The notes under the pieces: generated by a model
What the model saw: the letters and a program-made list of their open reading frames with translations, nothing else
Databases searched by the model: none
Told to the model about the DNA's origin: nothing
Program-made: the position numbers and the translations under genes
Shown here: positions 8,854 to 17,512 of the stretch, one piece after another
Layout of the letters: each line of letters opens with the position of its first letter
Numbering within the stretch: position 1 is the stretch's first letter
DNA from: Microbacterium sp. EST19A
GTDB taxonomy: Bacteria; Actinomycetota; Actinomycetes; Actinomycetales; Microbacteriaceae
DNA: 64,000 nt
Assembly: GCF_019969685.1 (NCBI RefSeq)
Contig: NZ_JAHXYZ010000005.1
Location: 62,001 to 126,000, forward strand
Direction: 5' to 3'

Positions 8854-8872
8854 CGATCGTGATCTGATCGTG

Positions 8873-8912
8873 AGCAGGATCCCCGGGAGCCGCGGCTCCC
8901 GGGGATCCTGCT
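8873..8912 (+). terminator. Terminator after HU-like gene
   Basis: A 40-base perfect palindrome starts 19 bases after the HU-like stop. The 5' arm is AGCAGGATCCCCGGGAGCC and the two middle bases are GC. It is a very strong GC stem without a T-tail, as is common in GC-rich actinobacteria. Confidence 0.8.
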
Positions 8913-9023
8913 GTGTGCTCCGGGGATCTAGCATGGAGTCCAGATCGTGCGATCGCCCGGGAACGGCCGCACGGCGGGCCGCTGGGGAGGGCTCGCGTCG
9001 ACCGTGAGAAAGATGAACTCCCC

Positions 9024-9794
9024 ATGCCCCTGCGTGCGCGCAATCGACTCGTCGTCGAGCATCTCCACATCGTCGGAGCGGCGACGGCCCAGCTGGCCTC
9101 CCGGGTGACCCAGGTGCCTCGCGACGACCTGACTTCCGCCGGCGCCTACGCGCTCGTCCGTGCGGCAGACCGCTACGACTCGAGTCTCGGCGTGCCTTTC
9201 GGCGCGTTCGCGCGCGACCGGATCAACTGGGCGCTCAAGGACGAGCTCCGCTCGCTGGACTGGGCGCCGCGTGAGGTGCGCGCCGGCGTCAAGGCGGTGT
9301 CGAAGGCGCGCGAGCGCCTCACCGCCTCACTCGGACGGACACCCACGGTGGCCGAGATCGCGCAGGTGATGGACGTCGCACATGACGTCGTGCGCGAGCG
9401 CCTCGCCGACGCTGATCGCGTCGTAGCCAGTCTGGACGCGCCGGACGTGGGGGAGTTCCGCTGGACCGGCGACCTTCCGGACGAGGTCGTGATCGCCTCG
9501 GAGCGCGACGAGTTCCTGCACCGCGCCGTCGATGCGCTGCCGGAGCGGAAGCGTTTCGTCATCCGCGCCATATATTTCGACGACCGGACGGTCAAGGACG
9601 TCGCCGTCGAGCTCGGCGTCTCGCACGCTGCGGTATCGCAGCAGCGTTCAGAGGCGGTGCGGATGCTCAGGGATGCCGTCGAGCGCTTCTTCCGCGAAGG
9701 GGCCGTCGCCGTGTCGCCCCGATCGAGGATGCTCGATGCCTACCTCGAACGGATCTCGGCCGGGCGCCAGAGATCGAATCCGTCTGCGGACTGA
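9024..9794 (+). CDS. fliA: FliA/WhiG-type RNA polymerase sigma factor (sigma-28 class)
   Basis: The 256-residue product has sigma region 2 at about residues 12-80. DDLTSAGAYALVRAADRYD, FGAFARDRINWALKDELRS and LDWAPREVR closely match the FliA/WhiG signature. Region 3 follows (LTASLGRTPTVAEIA), then region 4 with LPERKRFVIRAIYF and a helix-turn-helix at VKDVAVELGVSHAAVSQQ. FliA sigma factors drive late flagellar genes, fitting the neighbouring locus. The ATG at 9024 gives a usual N-terminus; its ribosome binding site is poor. A TAGCAT -10-like hexamer lies at 8929-8934. The last 55 bases overlap the convergent AAA ATPase gene. Confidence 0.88.
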   Translation: MPLRARNRLVVEHLHIVGAATAQLASRVTQVPRDDLTSAGAYALVRAADRYDSSLGVPFGAFARDRINWALKDELRSLDWAPREVRAGVKAVSKARERLTASLGRTPTVAEIAQVMDVAHDVVRERLADADRVVASLDAPDVGEFRWTGDLPDEVVIASERDEFLHRAVDALPERKRFVIRAIYFDDRTVKDVAVELGVSHAAVSQQRSEAVRMLRDAVERFFREGAVAVSPRSRMLDAYLERISAGRQRSNPSAD

Positions 9795-10858
9795 CCCACC
9801 AGAGTCAGCCTCACCGACGTGGGGTAGATCTCGGGTTCCTCGTCATCGTCGCCGAGCAGGTCGAGTCTGTCGATCGGGACGAAGATGCTGCCGTCCGGCT
9901 CGAAGATGAGATCGCGCGGAACGAACGAGGCGAAGATCGAGCGGGTGGAGTTGCGCAGTTCGAATGTCCGGCCGACGTCGCCGCGTTCGAACAGGTTCAG
10001 CTCCACCTCGTCGGACCAGACCTTGCCATCGGGGAAGCGCGCCTCGATGCGGTAGGTGCTCGGTTCGATCGTGCGGATGTTGAGATCGTCGACGATCTCG
10101 GAGAACAGGGAGTCCGGCTGCCGGAGCTCGAAGGCGATGGCGCGCAGGTGGTCGTAGTTCAGCCGCGCGCGGCGGGAGAACAAGGCGACGTTCTCGATCT
10201 CCTCGGGGTCGGCACCCGGCACCTGATCGACGAGGTACTGACGCACCTCATCGGGGCCGGGATAGTCGAAGCGCAGGTGGTAGTGGAAGCGGCCGGGCCG
10301 GCTGACGAGGTAGGTGCTCACGTCGGACATGTCGTTCACGGAGAGGCAGTAGATGCGCTTGGCGGACGACAGTCCGTCGAACAGCGACAGGAACTGGTTC
10401 TGACGATTGAGGCCGTCGGCGGTACCTCGACGCCCTGCGGGGAAGATCTTCTCGAACTCGTCGAAGATGATCAGGCACTCGTCGAGGCTGTCGAGGAAAT
10501 CGACGACGCCGTCGTCATCCGCCGTCACCACCACCACCGGCAGACCCTGTTCGCGCGCCTCCTCGGCGACCATGCGCAGGAAGAGGGACTTGCCGATGCC
10601 CTTGTCGCCGGACAGCATCACGCCGAGACTGCGCTCGGAGCGCGCGTAGGACTGGAAGATCTTCGCGACCTTCTTGTCCCGACCGCCGTAGACGCGCTCG
10701 GCGCCGATGGTCAGGTCTTCGATCCTGATCAGGCTGAAGCCCTCTTTCGGTGAGAACCCGACCCGATAGGTGCCCAGCGGGAACGCCTCGTGCGTGCGCA
10801 CAGCGTCGTCGTACACGCGAACGTGTCCGCCGGTCTCGATGTAGGTGGGTGCCAACAC
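9740..10858 (-). CDS. AAA-family ATPase of unknown role
   Basis: The 372-residue protein has a central P-loop domain at about residues 75-215: Walker A GDKGIGKS, Walker B CLIIFDEFEK, then a sensor-like VND and an arginine in SRPGRFHYH. The N-terminal 70 residues and the C-terminal 130 residues (beta-rich, with acidic GDDDEEPEIYP) match no domain I can name. Similar single-gene AAA proteins occur in actinobacteria and their phages. It lies convergent to the sigma-28 gene and shares its 3' end, but nothing ties it to motility. The start ATG at 10858 is preceded by GGAGG. Confidence 0.8.
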   Translation of the reverse strand: MLAPTYIETGGHVRVYDDAVRTHEAFPLGTYRVGFSPKEGFSLIRIEDLTIGAERVYGGRDKKVAKIFQSYARSERSLGVMLSGDKGIGKSLFLRMVAEEAREQGLPVVVVTADDDGVVDFLDSLDECLIIFDEFEKIFPAGRRGTADGLNRQNQFLSLFDGLSSAKRIYCLSVNDMSDVSTYLVSRPGRFHYHLRFDYPGPDEVRQYLVDQVPGADPEEIENVALFSRRARLNYDHLRAIAFELRQPDSLFSEIVDDLNIRTIEPSTYRIEARFPDGKVWSDEVELNLFERGDVGRTFELRNSTRSIFASFVPRDLIFEPDGSIFVPIDRLDLLGDDDEEPEIYPTSVRLTLVGQSADGFDLWRPAEIRSR

Positions 10859-11166
10859 CCTCCTCCTTCACTCCCCGATGTACCTATCGGCCGGACTCGG
10901 CGATCGGTAAGGCGATGACCGACGCCCTTCTCGCTCGGCGATGCGAACAGGAGCCGCTCAGACGGCTGATCATGCGCGCGCTGTGCTCTCCGCCTGCACA
11001 CTGTGTCATGACCGCGAAGGCCTCGACAAGTGCGGGTCGGCGTGTCGACGGTGAGTTTTCTCTTCGTTTACGTGGAGGAAGAGCGCGTTCTTTCCCTCGG
11101 TCTGCGTTTGCGGAACCTCCGACAGTATTCTGAGCGCACCGGGGGCGAGCAGGTCGGAGCGCGAGT
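10859..11166. other. 308-base gap between divergent genes
   Basis: No coding region or RNA gene is seen here. It must carry the promoter of the AAA gene (minus strand) and that of the small gene at 11167. TATTCT at 11126-11131 is a fair -10 hexamer for the latter, with a leader of about 30 bases; no good -35 partner at 17 bases was found. Confidence 0.5.
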
Positions 11167-11532
11167 ATGGGCGGGATGGATGAGGCAGGGGAGCCGGTCA
11201 CCGGCTCGATCGTCATCCAGGTCGAGGCCGCGCCTCAGGGGATGATGCGCTGCACCTTGGATGCTGCGGGACCGCAGCGCGTCTGGTGGACCGTGCTCCT
11301 CGCGCACGATGACGCCGTGATGGGTGCGGCGACGTCGCCGGAGCAGATGGCGAACCTGCTCATCCGAGGCAGCATCGAGTGCATCCGGCAGAGCGTGCCG
11401 AGTCTCGAGGTGGGCGGGTTGACGATGCGCCTGGAGCCAGGTCCGAACGACAACGCTCAGGTCGTCTCCACCGGCCCTGCGCGATACCGCTCATCGGAAT
11501 GGGCGGCCCTCGTCCACGCAGTGCGAGAGTGA
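11167..11532 (+). CDS. Hypothetical protein, 121 residues
   Basis: No family is recognised. The product is small, soluble and acidic, has alternating hydrophobic stretches (GSIVIQVEAAPQGMMRCTL, VWWTVLLAHDDAV), and no signal peptide or membrane segment. Codon usage matches the neighbours, which supports it as real. The ATG at 11167 has GGAG at 11155-11158; a second ATG at 11176 is possible. It stands alone between the AAA gene and the dehydrogenase. Confidence 0.65.
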   Translation: MGGMDEAGEPVTGSIVIQVEAAPQGMMRCTLDAAGPQRVWWTVLLAHDDAVMGAATSPEQMANLLIRGSIECIRQSVPSLEVGGLTMRLEPGPNDNAQVVSTGPARYRSSEWAALVHAVRE

Positions 11533-11561
11533 GCCGACGGGGATCATCGAGAACTCGACGC

Positions 11562-12332
11562 TCACGGTCGTCGGCCGTGCGGGTCGCGGCTGTTCAGCGT
11601 CGCCACCACCTGGTCGTAGTCGCCGGGGGCCTCGCCGTAGCGGAGGAACTTGACGTTCTCGACCTGGATCTCGGTCGCGTCGGGCTGCGCCTCGAACAGG
11701 TCGACGACCTCGGTGATGAACGCGTCGAGAGGCATCGCGAAGTCGCTGTCGCGCTGCCCGGGCATCAGGTCGGTCTGCACGGACGGCGGCTCGAGCTCGA
11801 TGACCTTCACGGTCGAGCCCGCGAGCTGCAGCCGCAGCGACTCGCTGAGCATGTGGATCGCCGCCTTGCTGGCGTTGTAGCTCGGCGTCGCCCGCAGGGG
11901 AGCGAAGGCCAACCCGGAGGAGACGGTCACGATCGTGGCATCCGCCATGCTGCGGAGGTGCTCGATGAACGTGGCGATGAGGCGGATGGGGCCGAGCACG
12001 TTCGTGACGATGGTCCGCTCGGCGTCGTCGAGGAATCCCGACGGCCGCGACCAGTCCTCGACGCGCATCACGCCGGCCATCGTGACGACCACGTTCAGGT
12101 CGGGGTGCGCGGCGAGCACCTCGGATGCCGCGGAACGGATGCTGTCGGCATCCGTCGTGTCGATCTGCACGGTGTGGATGCCGGAGCCCTCCGCGGCGAT
12201 CTCCCGCAGCAGCTCGGTGCGGCGCCCGCCGACGATGACAGTGTTGCCCTTGGCGCGGAGAGCGCGGGCGAGAGCGAGGCCGATGCCGCTGGTCGCCCCG
12301 GGGATGAAGATGGTGTTTCCGCTGATGTTCAT
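11562..12332 (-). CDS. Short-chain dehydrogenase/reductase
   Basis: The 256-residue protein is a classical SDR: the nucleotide-binding motif GATSGIGLA near residue 10, a Rossmann fold, the N-T/V-G element at VVTMAGV, the serine at SSGLAF, and the active-site YNASK near residue 150. The substrate is unknown; the sequence looks like the DltE-like SDR group. The start at 12332 (MNISGNTIFI) gives the right N-terminus, so the much longer open frame upstream is rejected. It is divergent from an XRE-type regulator and probably controlled by it. Confidence 0.9.
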   Translation of the reverse strand: MNISGNTIFIPGATSGIGLALARALRAKGNTVIVGGRRTELLREIAAEGSGIHTVQIDTTDADSIRSAASEVLAAHPDLNVVVTMAGVMRVEDWSRPSGFLDDAERTIVTNVLGPIRLIATFIEHLRSMADATIVTVSSGLAFAPLRATPSYNASKAAIHMLSESLRLQLAGSTVKVIELEPPSVQTDLMPGQRDSDFAMPLDAFITEVVDLFEAQPDATEIQVENVKFLRYGEAPGDYDQVVATLNSRDPHGRRP

Positions 12333-12375
12333 GAGTCCAGACTCGATCAGCCGCGCCGACCCCACCAGAGAGCGG

Positions 12376-12404
12376 TCATCCAGGGATCGGCGCTCCCTGG
12401 ATGA
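12376..12404. promoter_or_regulatory. Likely operator between SDR and its regulator
   Basis: Perfect 11-base inverted repeat, TCATCCAGGGA and TCCCTGGATGA, with a 7-base spacer. It lies in the 101-base gap between the divergent SDR and XRE/MmyB regulator genes. Position and symmetry fit the binding site of the dimeric regulator. Confidence 0.6.
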
Positions 12405-12433
12405 GGGCGGCCGCGCGGGGGGATACTTCTGGA

Positions 12434-13270
12434 GTGGATCGAGAAGCACTGGCGGAGTTCCTCCTGCGACGACGGGAGAGGCTGCAGCCGTCCGACGTGG
12501 GGCTGAGCGCGGGAGCGCGGCGCCGCACCCCTGGTCTCCGCCGCGAGGAGGTCGCGCAGCTCGCCGCGATGTCCACCGACTACTACACCCGGCTCGAGCA
12601 GCGACGGGGACCGCAGCCGAGCCTGCAGATCGTGGCGGCTCTGGCCCGCGCGCTTCGTCTGACCTCGGACGAGCGCGACTATCTCCACCGCATCGCCGGC
12701 TACAGCGCACCGGACCGCGCGGCTTTCGCGGGACATGTGCGCCCGGGCATGCTGCGCATCCTCGACCGGCTGCACGATTCACCCGCGTTCGTGGTCTCGG
12801 CGCTCGACGAGGTGCTCGTGCAGAACGACGCGGCCCGCGCCCTGCTCGGCGACGCGAGCCGCTGGGAAGGGCTCGAGCGCAGCGGGATCTACCGCTGGTT
12901 CACGCACCCCGAGACGGAGAGACGTCGCTACCCCGAGCGCGACCATCGACGACAGAGCCGCTCTCTCGTCGCTTCGCTGCGCGCCGCGCATGGTGCCCTG
13001 GGCACCCGGTCGCGTGCAGGCGAGATCGCCGCGGAGCTCAGCCGCACGAGCCCCGAGTTCGTCGCGCTCTGGGAGACGCAGGAGGTTCGGCGGCGGTTCG
13101 AGGAGCACAAGGTCCTCGTCCACCCCGAGCTCGGAGAGATCGAGGTGGACTGCCAGGCGCTGTTCACCGAAGACGAGTCGCAGTCGCTGATCGTGCTGAC
13201 CGCCGCGCCGGGCAGCGACGCCGCCAGCAAGCTCGAGCTGGTCAGGGTGCTCGGGATCCAGACGATCTGA
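12434..13270 (+). CDS. XRE-type transcription regulator with MmyB-like ligand domain
   Basis: The 278-residue protein has an N-terminal helix-turn-helix at about residues 25-80 (RTPGLRREEVAQLAAMS, YYTRLEQRRG) followed by an MmyB-like domain (FVVSALDEVLVQN, VDCQALFTEDESQ, VLTAAPGS). Such proteins usually repress a divergent oxidoreductase and respond to a small molecule or fatty acid. The start is GTG at 12434, just before the conserved ALAEFLLRRRERL; GGAG lies close upstream. The paired SDR and the palindrome at 12376 support local control. Confidence 0.88.
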   Translation: MDREALAEFLLRRRERLQPSDVGLSAGARRRTPGLRREEVAQLAAMSTDYYTRLEQRRGPQPSLQIVAALARALRLTSDERDYLHRIAGYSAPDRAAFAGHVRPGMLRILDRLHDSPAFVVSALDEVLVQNDAARALLGDASRWEGLERSGIYRWFTHPETERRRYPERDHRRQSRSLVASLRAAHGALGTRSRAGEIAAELSRTSPEFVALWETQEVRRRFEEHKVLVHPELGEIEVDCQALFTEDESQSLIVLTAAPGSDAASKLELVRVLGIQTI

Positions 13271-13279
13271 GAGGCGGGC

Positions 13280-14119
13280 TCAGGACTCTTCGTGCGTCCG
13301 CGGGTCGGCGTCGAAGAGGCGACCGTCGGCGTGACCGAGTGCGGTGAGGGCATCCACCTCGGCATCGTCGAGCACGATCTCCGCGGCGGCGAGGTTCGAG
13401 ACCTGGTGTTCGAGCGACGACGCCTTCGGGATCGAGACGGTCTCCCGGGCGACGTGCCAGGCGAGGACCGCCTGCACCGGGGTGATGCCGTGTGCTGCGG
13501 CCACCTCGAGCACGACGGGTTCCTCCACCAGGGCCTTGGCCCGGCCGAGCGGGCTCCACGCCTCGGTGAGGATGCCCTGCTCGCGGTGGTAGGCCAGCTG
13601 CTCCTCCTGCGGGAAGTACGGGTGCAGTTCGATCTGGTTCACGACCGGACGCACGCCCGTCTCACGTTCGATGCGCTCGAGGTGCTCGGGCAGGAAGTTC
13701 GACACGCCGATCTGGCGCACGATGCCGCGCTGCTGAGCGTCCACGAGGGCCGCCCAGGCCTGCACGTACTCGTCCTGGCCGGGGTTCGGCCAGTGGATCA
13801 GGTGCAGATCGGTGACGTCGAGCCCGAGCCGTGAACGGCTCTCCTCGATGCTGGTCCGCGCCTTCGCGGTGGGGTGATGGCGTCCGGGAAGCTTCGTCGT
13901 GACGATGATCTCCGCACGGGGAACGTCGGATGCCGCGACGCCGCGGCCCACGGATCCCTCGTTCTCGTAGTTGAACGCCGAGTCGAGCAGCCGGTAGCCG
14001 GCGCCGAGCGCACTCGTCACGGCAGCAGCGCCGTCGTCGCCGTTCAGCGCGTAGGTGCCGAGGCCGATGGCCGGCAGTGCGAAGCCGTTGTGAGCGGTGA
14101 AGGTGGGAACAATGGGCAT
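13280..14119 (-). CDS. Aldo/keto reductase
   Basis: The 279-residue protein is a monomeric AKR with NADPH-dependent carbonyl reduction as the expected activity. GLGTYAL opens the barrel. The catalytic tetrad residues are visible: Asp and Tyr in LLDSAFNYEN, Lys in TTKLPG, His in LIHWPNP. The nucleotide-binding end is SIPKASSLEHQVSNL. Length is typical. AAGGAG sits six bases before the ATG. Substrate cannot be told. The gene is convergent with the regulator, 9 bases apart. Confidence 0.92.
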   Translation of the reverse strand: MPIVPTFTAHNGFALPAIGLGTYALNGDDGAAAVTSALGAGYRLLDSAFNYENEGSVGRGVAASDVPRAEIIVTTKLPGRHHPTAKARTSIEESRSRLGLDVTDLHLIHWPNPGQDEYVQAWAALVDAQQRGIVRQIGVSNFLPEHLERIERETGVRPVVNQIELHPYFPQEEQLAYHREQGILTEAWSPLGRAKALVEEPVVLEVAAAHGITPVQAVLAWHVARETVSIPKASSLEHQVSNLAAAEIVLDDAEVDALTALGHADGRLFDADPRTHEES

Positions 14120-14168
14120 CGAGGCTCCTTCGAGGCAGGTGTCTCTTCAGCGTAGGGCGTGACCTGCG

Positions 14169-14564
14169 ATGCTGGCTCTCATGATCGATGTCGTGCGCTG
14201 CCCGTGCCTCTCCGGCGACGTGTTCGAATCCTGCTGCGGTCCGCTGCTGCGCGGCGTCCCTGCTCCGACGGCCGAGCGTCTGATGCGATCGCGGTACACC
14301 GCCTTCACGCTCGAAGACGCTCCGCACCTGCTGCGCACGTGGCACCCGACGACGCGTCCCGCCTCCCTCGAGTTCGATCCGGGGCTGAGCTGGCGGAGGC
14401 TCGTCATCGTCGATCGGGTCGCGGGCGGGCCGTTCGACCATGAGGGCGTCGTCGAGTTCGAGGCATTCTGGCGCCAGGGCGCGGACCGCGGCTCCCTGCA
14501 CGAGCGCAGTCGCTTCGTCCGGGAGGATCGGCACTGGTACTACGTCGACGGCGACGTGCGGTGA
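14169..14564 (+). CDS. YchJ-family protein with SEC-C-like cysteine motif
   Basis: The 131-residue product begins with a cysteine-rich motif (RCPCLSGDVFESCCGPLL) like the SEC-C metal-binding motif, then RLMRSRYTAFTLED and a compact NTF2-like domain ending GSLHERSRFVRED. This is the YchJ/UPF0225 layout. The role is unknown; zinc binding is likely. Two starts are possible, ATG at 14169 or 14181; the conserved part begins after both. Confidence 0.83.
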   Translation: MLALMIDVVRCPCLSGDVFESCCGPLLRGVPAPTAERLMRSRYTAFTLEDAPHLLRTWHPTTRPASLEFDPGLSWRRLVIVDRVAGGPFDHEGVVEFEAFWRQGADRGSLHERSRFVREDRHWYYVDGDVR

Positions 14565-14588
14565 CGGGCGGGATGTCCGGCCAGCGGC

Positions 14589-14594
14589 TAGATT
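14589..14594 (+). promoter_or_regulatory. -10 hexamer TAGATT, leaderless-type
   Basis: TAGATT ends seven bases before the GTG at 14602, so transcription would start at the start codon itself. Confidence 0.5.
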
Positions 14595-14601
14595 TGAGAG
14601 C

Positions 14602-15336
14602 GTGAACGCCAGCCCCGAGAACCAGCGCACCCTGCTCGACATCGCCGACCTCGACCGGCGCATCGCGCAGGCCGAGCGTGCCCGCACCCAGCCCAGCCAG
14701 GGAGCGCGGATCACGGAGCTCGTCGCGATCCGTCAGGAGCAGCTGCGTGAGCTCACCACGCTCACCGGAACCCGCGACGACGCGCGCACCGAGCTGACGC
14801 GCCTGGAATCCGACGTCAAGGTCGTCGAGCAGCGTCGCAACCGCGACACCGAGCGACTCGCCGCCTCCACCAGCTCCAAGGATGCGCAGGCGCTCGAGCA
14901 CGAGCTGGCGAGCTTGGCGCGCCGTCAGAGCGATCTCGAAGACGCCGAGCTCGACGTCATGGGTCGGCTCGAAGAGGCCGAGGCCGCTGTCGCCGCGCAG
15001 CAGGCGCTGTTGGAGACCACGACGGCCGAGGGCACGGCCCTCACCTCGCAGGCCAAGGCCGACATCGCCGCCGCCACCGAGCGCGGGGCCGAGTTCGCGC
15101 GCGACCGCGCCGCCGTCGTCGCGACCGTGCCGGCCGACCTTCTGGCCGAGTACACGCGTCGCGCCGCGAACAGCGCCGGCGCCGCCCTGCTTACCCGCGG
15201 CACCTGCGAAGGCTGCCGTATGGTCCTTCCCAGCACCGACCTGAACGATATCCGCCGCGCATCCGACGAGCTCGTCGTCACCTGCCCCGAGTGCGGATGC
15301 ATCCTCGTGCGCACCGAGGAATCCGGGCTCTCTTGA
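14602..15336 (+). CDS. Coiled-coil protein with C-terminal zinc ribbon (CdsZ/zf-RING_7 family)
   Basis: The 244-residue protein is a long helical coiled coil (about residues 5-180, rich in E, A, R) ending in a zinc ribbon with CEGCRM and CPECGC. This matches the zf-RING_7 family, which includes Helicobacter HP0958. HP0958 has a motility-linked role, but the family is broad, so no such role is assumed here. GTG at 14602 is chosen because TAGATT sits at the right distance for a leaderless start and the coiled coil begins at once. pol-like gene follows after 22 bases. Confidence 0.86.
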   Translation: MNASPENQRTLLDIADLDRRIAQAERARTQPSQGARITELVAIRQEQLRELTTLTGTRDDARTELTRLESDVKVVEQRRNRDTERLAASTSSKDAQALEHELASLARRQSDLEDAELDVMGRLEEAEAAVAAQQALLETTTAEGTALTSQAKADIAAATERGAEFARDRAAVVATVPADLLAEYTRRAANSAGAALLTRGTCEGCRMVLPSTDLNDIRRASDELVVTCPECGCILVRTEESGLS

Positions 15337-15358
15337 GCGGGGCCCGCGCTCCGCGTCG

Positions 15359-17056
15359 ATGAGCGCGTCGACGTCGCCGGGACGGCGGATCGCCCTCGTG
15401 GCGCTCGGCGCCGGACGATACGCGGCGGTCGAGCTCGATGAGGTCGCGGAGGAGATCTCGCGGCTGACCATGTCCGGGCCGGAGCTCGTCTCCTGGGTCG
15501 CAGACCTCGAGGGCTCGGAAGCGCCGCGGTGGATCATCCGCAGCGCGCGCGACATCTACCCGATGCTGCTCGACGGCGGAGTACGCCTCGGACGGACGCA
15601 CGACCTGCTGCTGTGCCACGCGATCCTGCGCGACACCGACAAGGTGGCGCGACCGCTGCCGCCGTCCGCCGCCTGGATCCGCCGTGAGCCGACGGATGCC
15701 CCGCCCGCGCTGTTCGACGTCGCGGAGCAGGACGATGCCGAGGATCCTGTCGCGGAGGTGCTCGACCAGTTCCGCGCGCAGCGCCGGGTGATCGAGCAGG
15801 AGCGCGACGGACGGCTGACGCTGCTGTGCGCGGCGGAGTCCGCCGGCGGACTGATCGCCGAGGAGATGCGTGCGGCCGGTCTCCCGTGGGACGAAGGCGT
15901 GCACGACGCGATCCTGACCGAGACTCTGGGCACGCGGCCCGCGGCCGGGGGACTGCCCAGCAGGATGGTCGAGCTGGGCGACCGCGTTCGCGCGATCCTC
16001 AGCGACTCGACCCTGCACCTGGACAGCCAGCCCAAGCTGCTGCGCGCCCTGCACCGCGTCGGCGTGCACGTGGAGTCGACGAGCCGGTGGGAGCTCGCGA
16101 GCCAGTCGCACGCGGTGGTGGAGCCCCTGCTCGCCTACAAGAAGCTCTCACGACTGCTCAGCGCCAACGGCTGGGCGTGGCTGGCCGAGTGGGTGCACGA
16201 CCGCCGTTTCCGGCCGGTGTATATCCCGGGCGGCGTCGTGACCGGACGCTGGGCGTCGGCCGGCGGCGGTGCCCTGCAGCTTCCGCGCAGCCTTCGGCCC
16301 GCCGTGCGCGCCGATCCCGGTTGGACGCTGGTCGTCGCCGACGTCGCGCAGCTGGAGCCGCGGATGCTGGCGGCCATGGCATCCGACAAGGCGATGGCGC
16401 GCGCGGCCCAGGGGAGCGACCTCTACGAAGGTGTCGTGGCCTCCGGCGCTGTCGGCACCCGCGAAGAGGCGAAGTACGCGGTGCTCGGCGCGATGTACGG
16501 AGCCACCACCGGCGACAGCGGTCGACTGGTGCCGCGCCTGCGGAAGGTCTATCCGCGTGCGATGGCTCTCGTCGACAAGGCCGCCCGCACCGGCGAGGAC
16601 GGCGGTGTGGTGTCGACGTGGCTCGGCCGATCGTCGCCCCGGCCCTCCACGGAGTGGACGGAACTCCAGTCCCGAGCCACCGGAGCGGATGCCGACCCCG
16701 CCGAGGTCGCCCTCGCCCGTCGGCGCGCCAGGGACTGGGGCCGGTTCACCCGGAACTTCATCGTGCAGGGCACGGCTGCGGAGTGGTCGCTGATCTGGCT
16801 CGCCGAGATCCGGCACCGGCTGCAGCGCGCACCGGAATCGGCCGTTGCCGCCGCGGCATCCGGTCCGTTCGCGCGTCAGCCTCATCTGGCCTTCTTCCTC
16901 CACGACGAGGTGATCCTGCACGTGCCCGAGGAGCAGGCGGAGGCGGCCGCCGATGCCGTGCGGGTCGCGGCATCCGTGGCCACCCGGCGGCTGTTCGGCG
17001 ATTTCCCGATCGACGTTCCGCTCGACCTCCGGATCGCGGAGTCGGCCGAGAAGTAG
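15359..17056 (+). CDS. Pol I-like DNA polymerase (bifunctional 3'-5' exonuclease/polymerase type)
   Basis: The 565-residue protein matches actinobacterial family A polymerases that lack the 5'-3' nuclease domain. The N-terminal ~200 residues look like a degenerate 3'-5' exonuclease. Polymerase motifs follow: RWASAGGGALQLPRSLR, motif A VVADVAQLEPRMLAAM, motif B EEAKYAVLGAMYGATTG, motif C FFLHDEVILHV. The metal-binding Asp residues of motifs A and C are present. A repair role is likely; the main PolA is presumably elsewhere. ATG at 15359 follows the zinc-ribbon gene closely. Confidence 0.88.
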   Translation: MSASTSPGRRIALVALGAGRYAAVELDEVAEEISRLTMSGPELVSWVADLEGSEAPRWIIRSARDIYPMLLDGGVRLGRTHDLLLCHAILRDTDKVARPLPPSAAWIRREPTDAPPALFDVAEQDDAEDPVAEVLDQFRAQRRVIEQERDGRLTLLCAAESAGGLIAEEMRAAGLPWDEGVHDAILTETLGTRPAAGGLPSRMVELGDRVRAILSDSTLHLDSQPKLLRALHRVGVHVESTSRWELASQSHAVVEPLLAYKKLSRLLSANGWAWLAEWVHDRRFRPVYIPGGVVTGRWASAGGGALQLPRSLRPAVRADPGWTLVVADVAQLEPRMLAAMASDKAMARAAQGSDLYEGVVASGAVGTREEAKYAVLGAMYGATTGDSGRLVPRLRKVYPRAMALVDKAARTGEDGGVVSTWLGRSSPRPSTEWTELQSRATGADADPAEVALARRRARDWGRFTRNFIVQGTAAEWSLIWLAEIRHRLQRAPESAVAAAASGPFARQPHLAFFLHDEVILHVPEEQAEAAADAVRVAASVATRRLFGDFPIDVPLDLRIAESAEK

Positions 17057-17092
17057 GGGCCGTCTCCGGAGGCCGGAGAAAGTAGACTGGAC

Positions 17093-17455
17093 GCGAATGG
17101 GTCGACTGGACGGCCGCGTGGCGGGCAACCGCACCGAGGAACGTCCGGGCTCCACAGGGCAGGGCGGTGGGTAACACCCACCCGGAGTGATCCGCGAGAA
17201 AGTGCCACAGAGAGCAGACCGCCCCGCAAGGGGTAAGGGTGAAAGGGTGGTGTAAGAGACCACCGGGGGTCATGGTGACATGACCCGCCAGGTAAACCTC
17301 GCCCGGAGCAAGGTCAGACAGAGGATGTTGACGCGGCTCGCCGAGTCCTCGGGTAGACCGCTAGAGTGCCACGGCAACGTGTCGCCGAGAGAGATGGCCG
17401 TCGAAGGGGCGAAGAACCCCGGAACAGAACCCGGCGTACAGGTCGGCCCATTCGC
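17093..17455 (+). ncRNA. rnpB: RNase P RNA, bacterial type A
   Basis: This is the catalytic RNA of ribonuclease P, which trims tRNA 5' ends. The P4-forming segments are clear: GAGGAACGTCCGGGCTCC at about 17137 and ACAGAGAGCAGACCGCC near 17208, followed by GGTAAGGGTGAAAGGGTGG. The ends pair as P1: GCGAATGGGTCGAC at 17093-17106 with GTCGGCCCATTCGC at 17442-17455. The 3' part has GTACAGGTCGG. A strong terminator follows at once. Exact ends may differ by a few bases. Confidence 0.95.
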
Positions 17456-17462
17456 CTCACAC

Positions 17463-17497
17463 GCAGAAGGCCCCGCTGAACCAGCGGGGCCTTCTGC
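17463..17497 (+). terminator. Terminator of rnpB
   Basis: Sixteen-base perfect stem, GCAGAAGGCCCCGCTG with loop AAC. It can serve both rnpB and the convergent ppgK ending at 17513. Confidence 0.9.
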
Positions 17498-17512
17498 ATG
17501 TGGGCGGGGGGA

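Noticed and set aside
9740..10858. AAA ATPase as evidence of a prophage
   Set aside because: No integrase, attachment sites, capsid or lysis genes are nearby; all neighbours are normal chromosomal genes.
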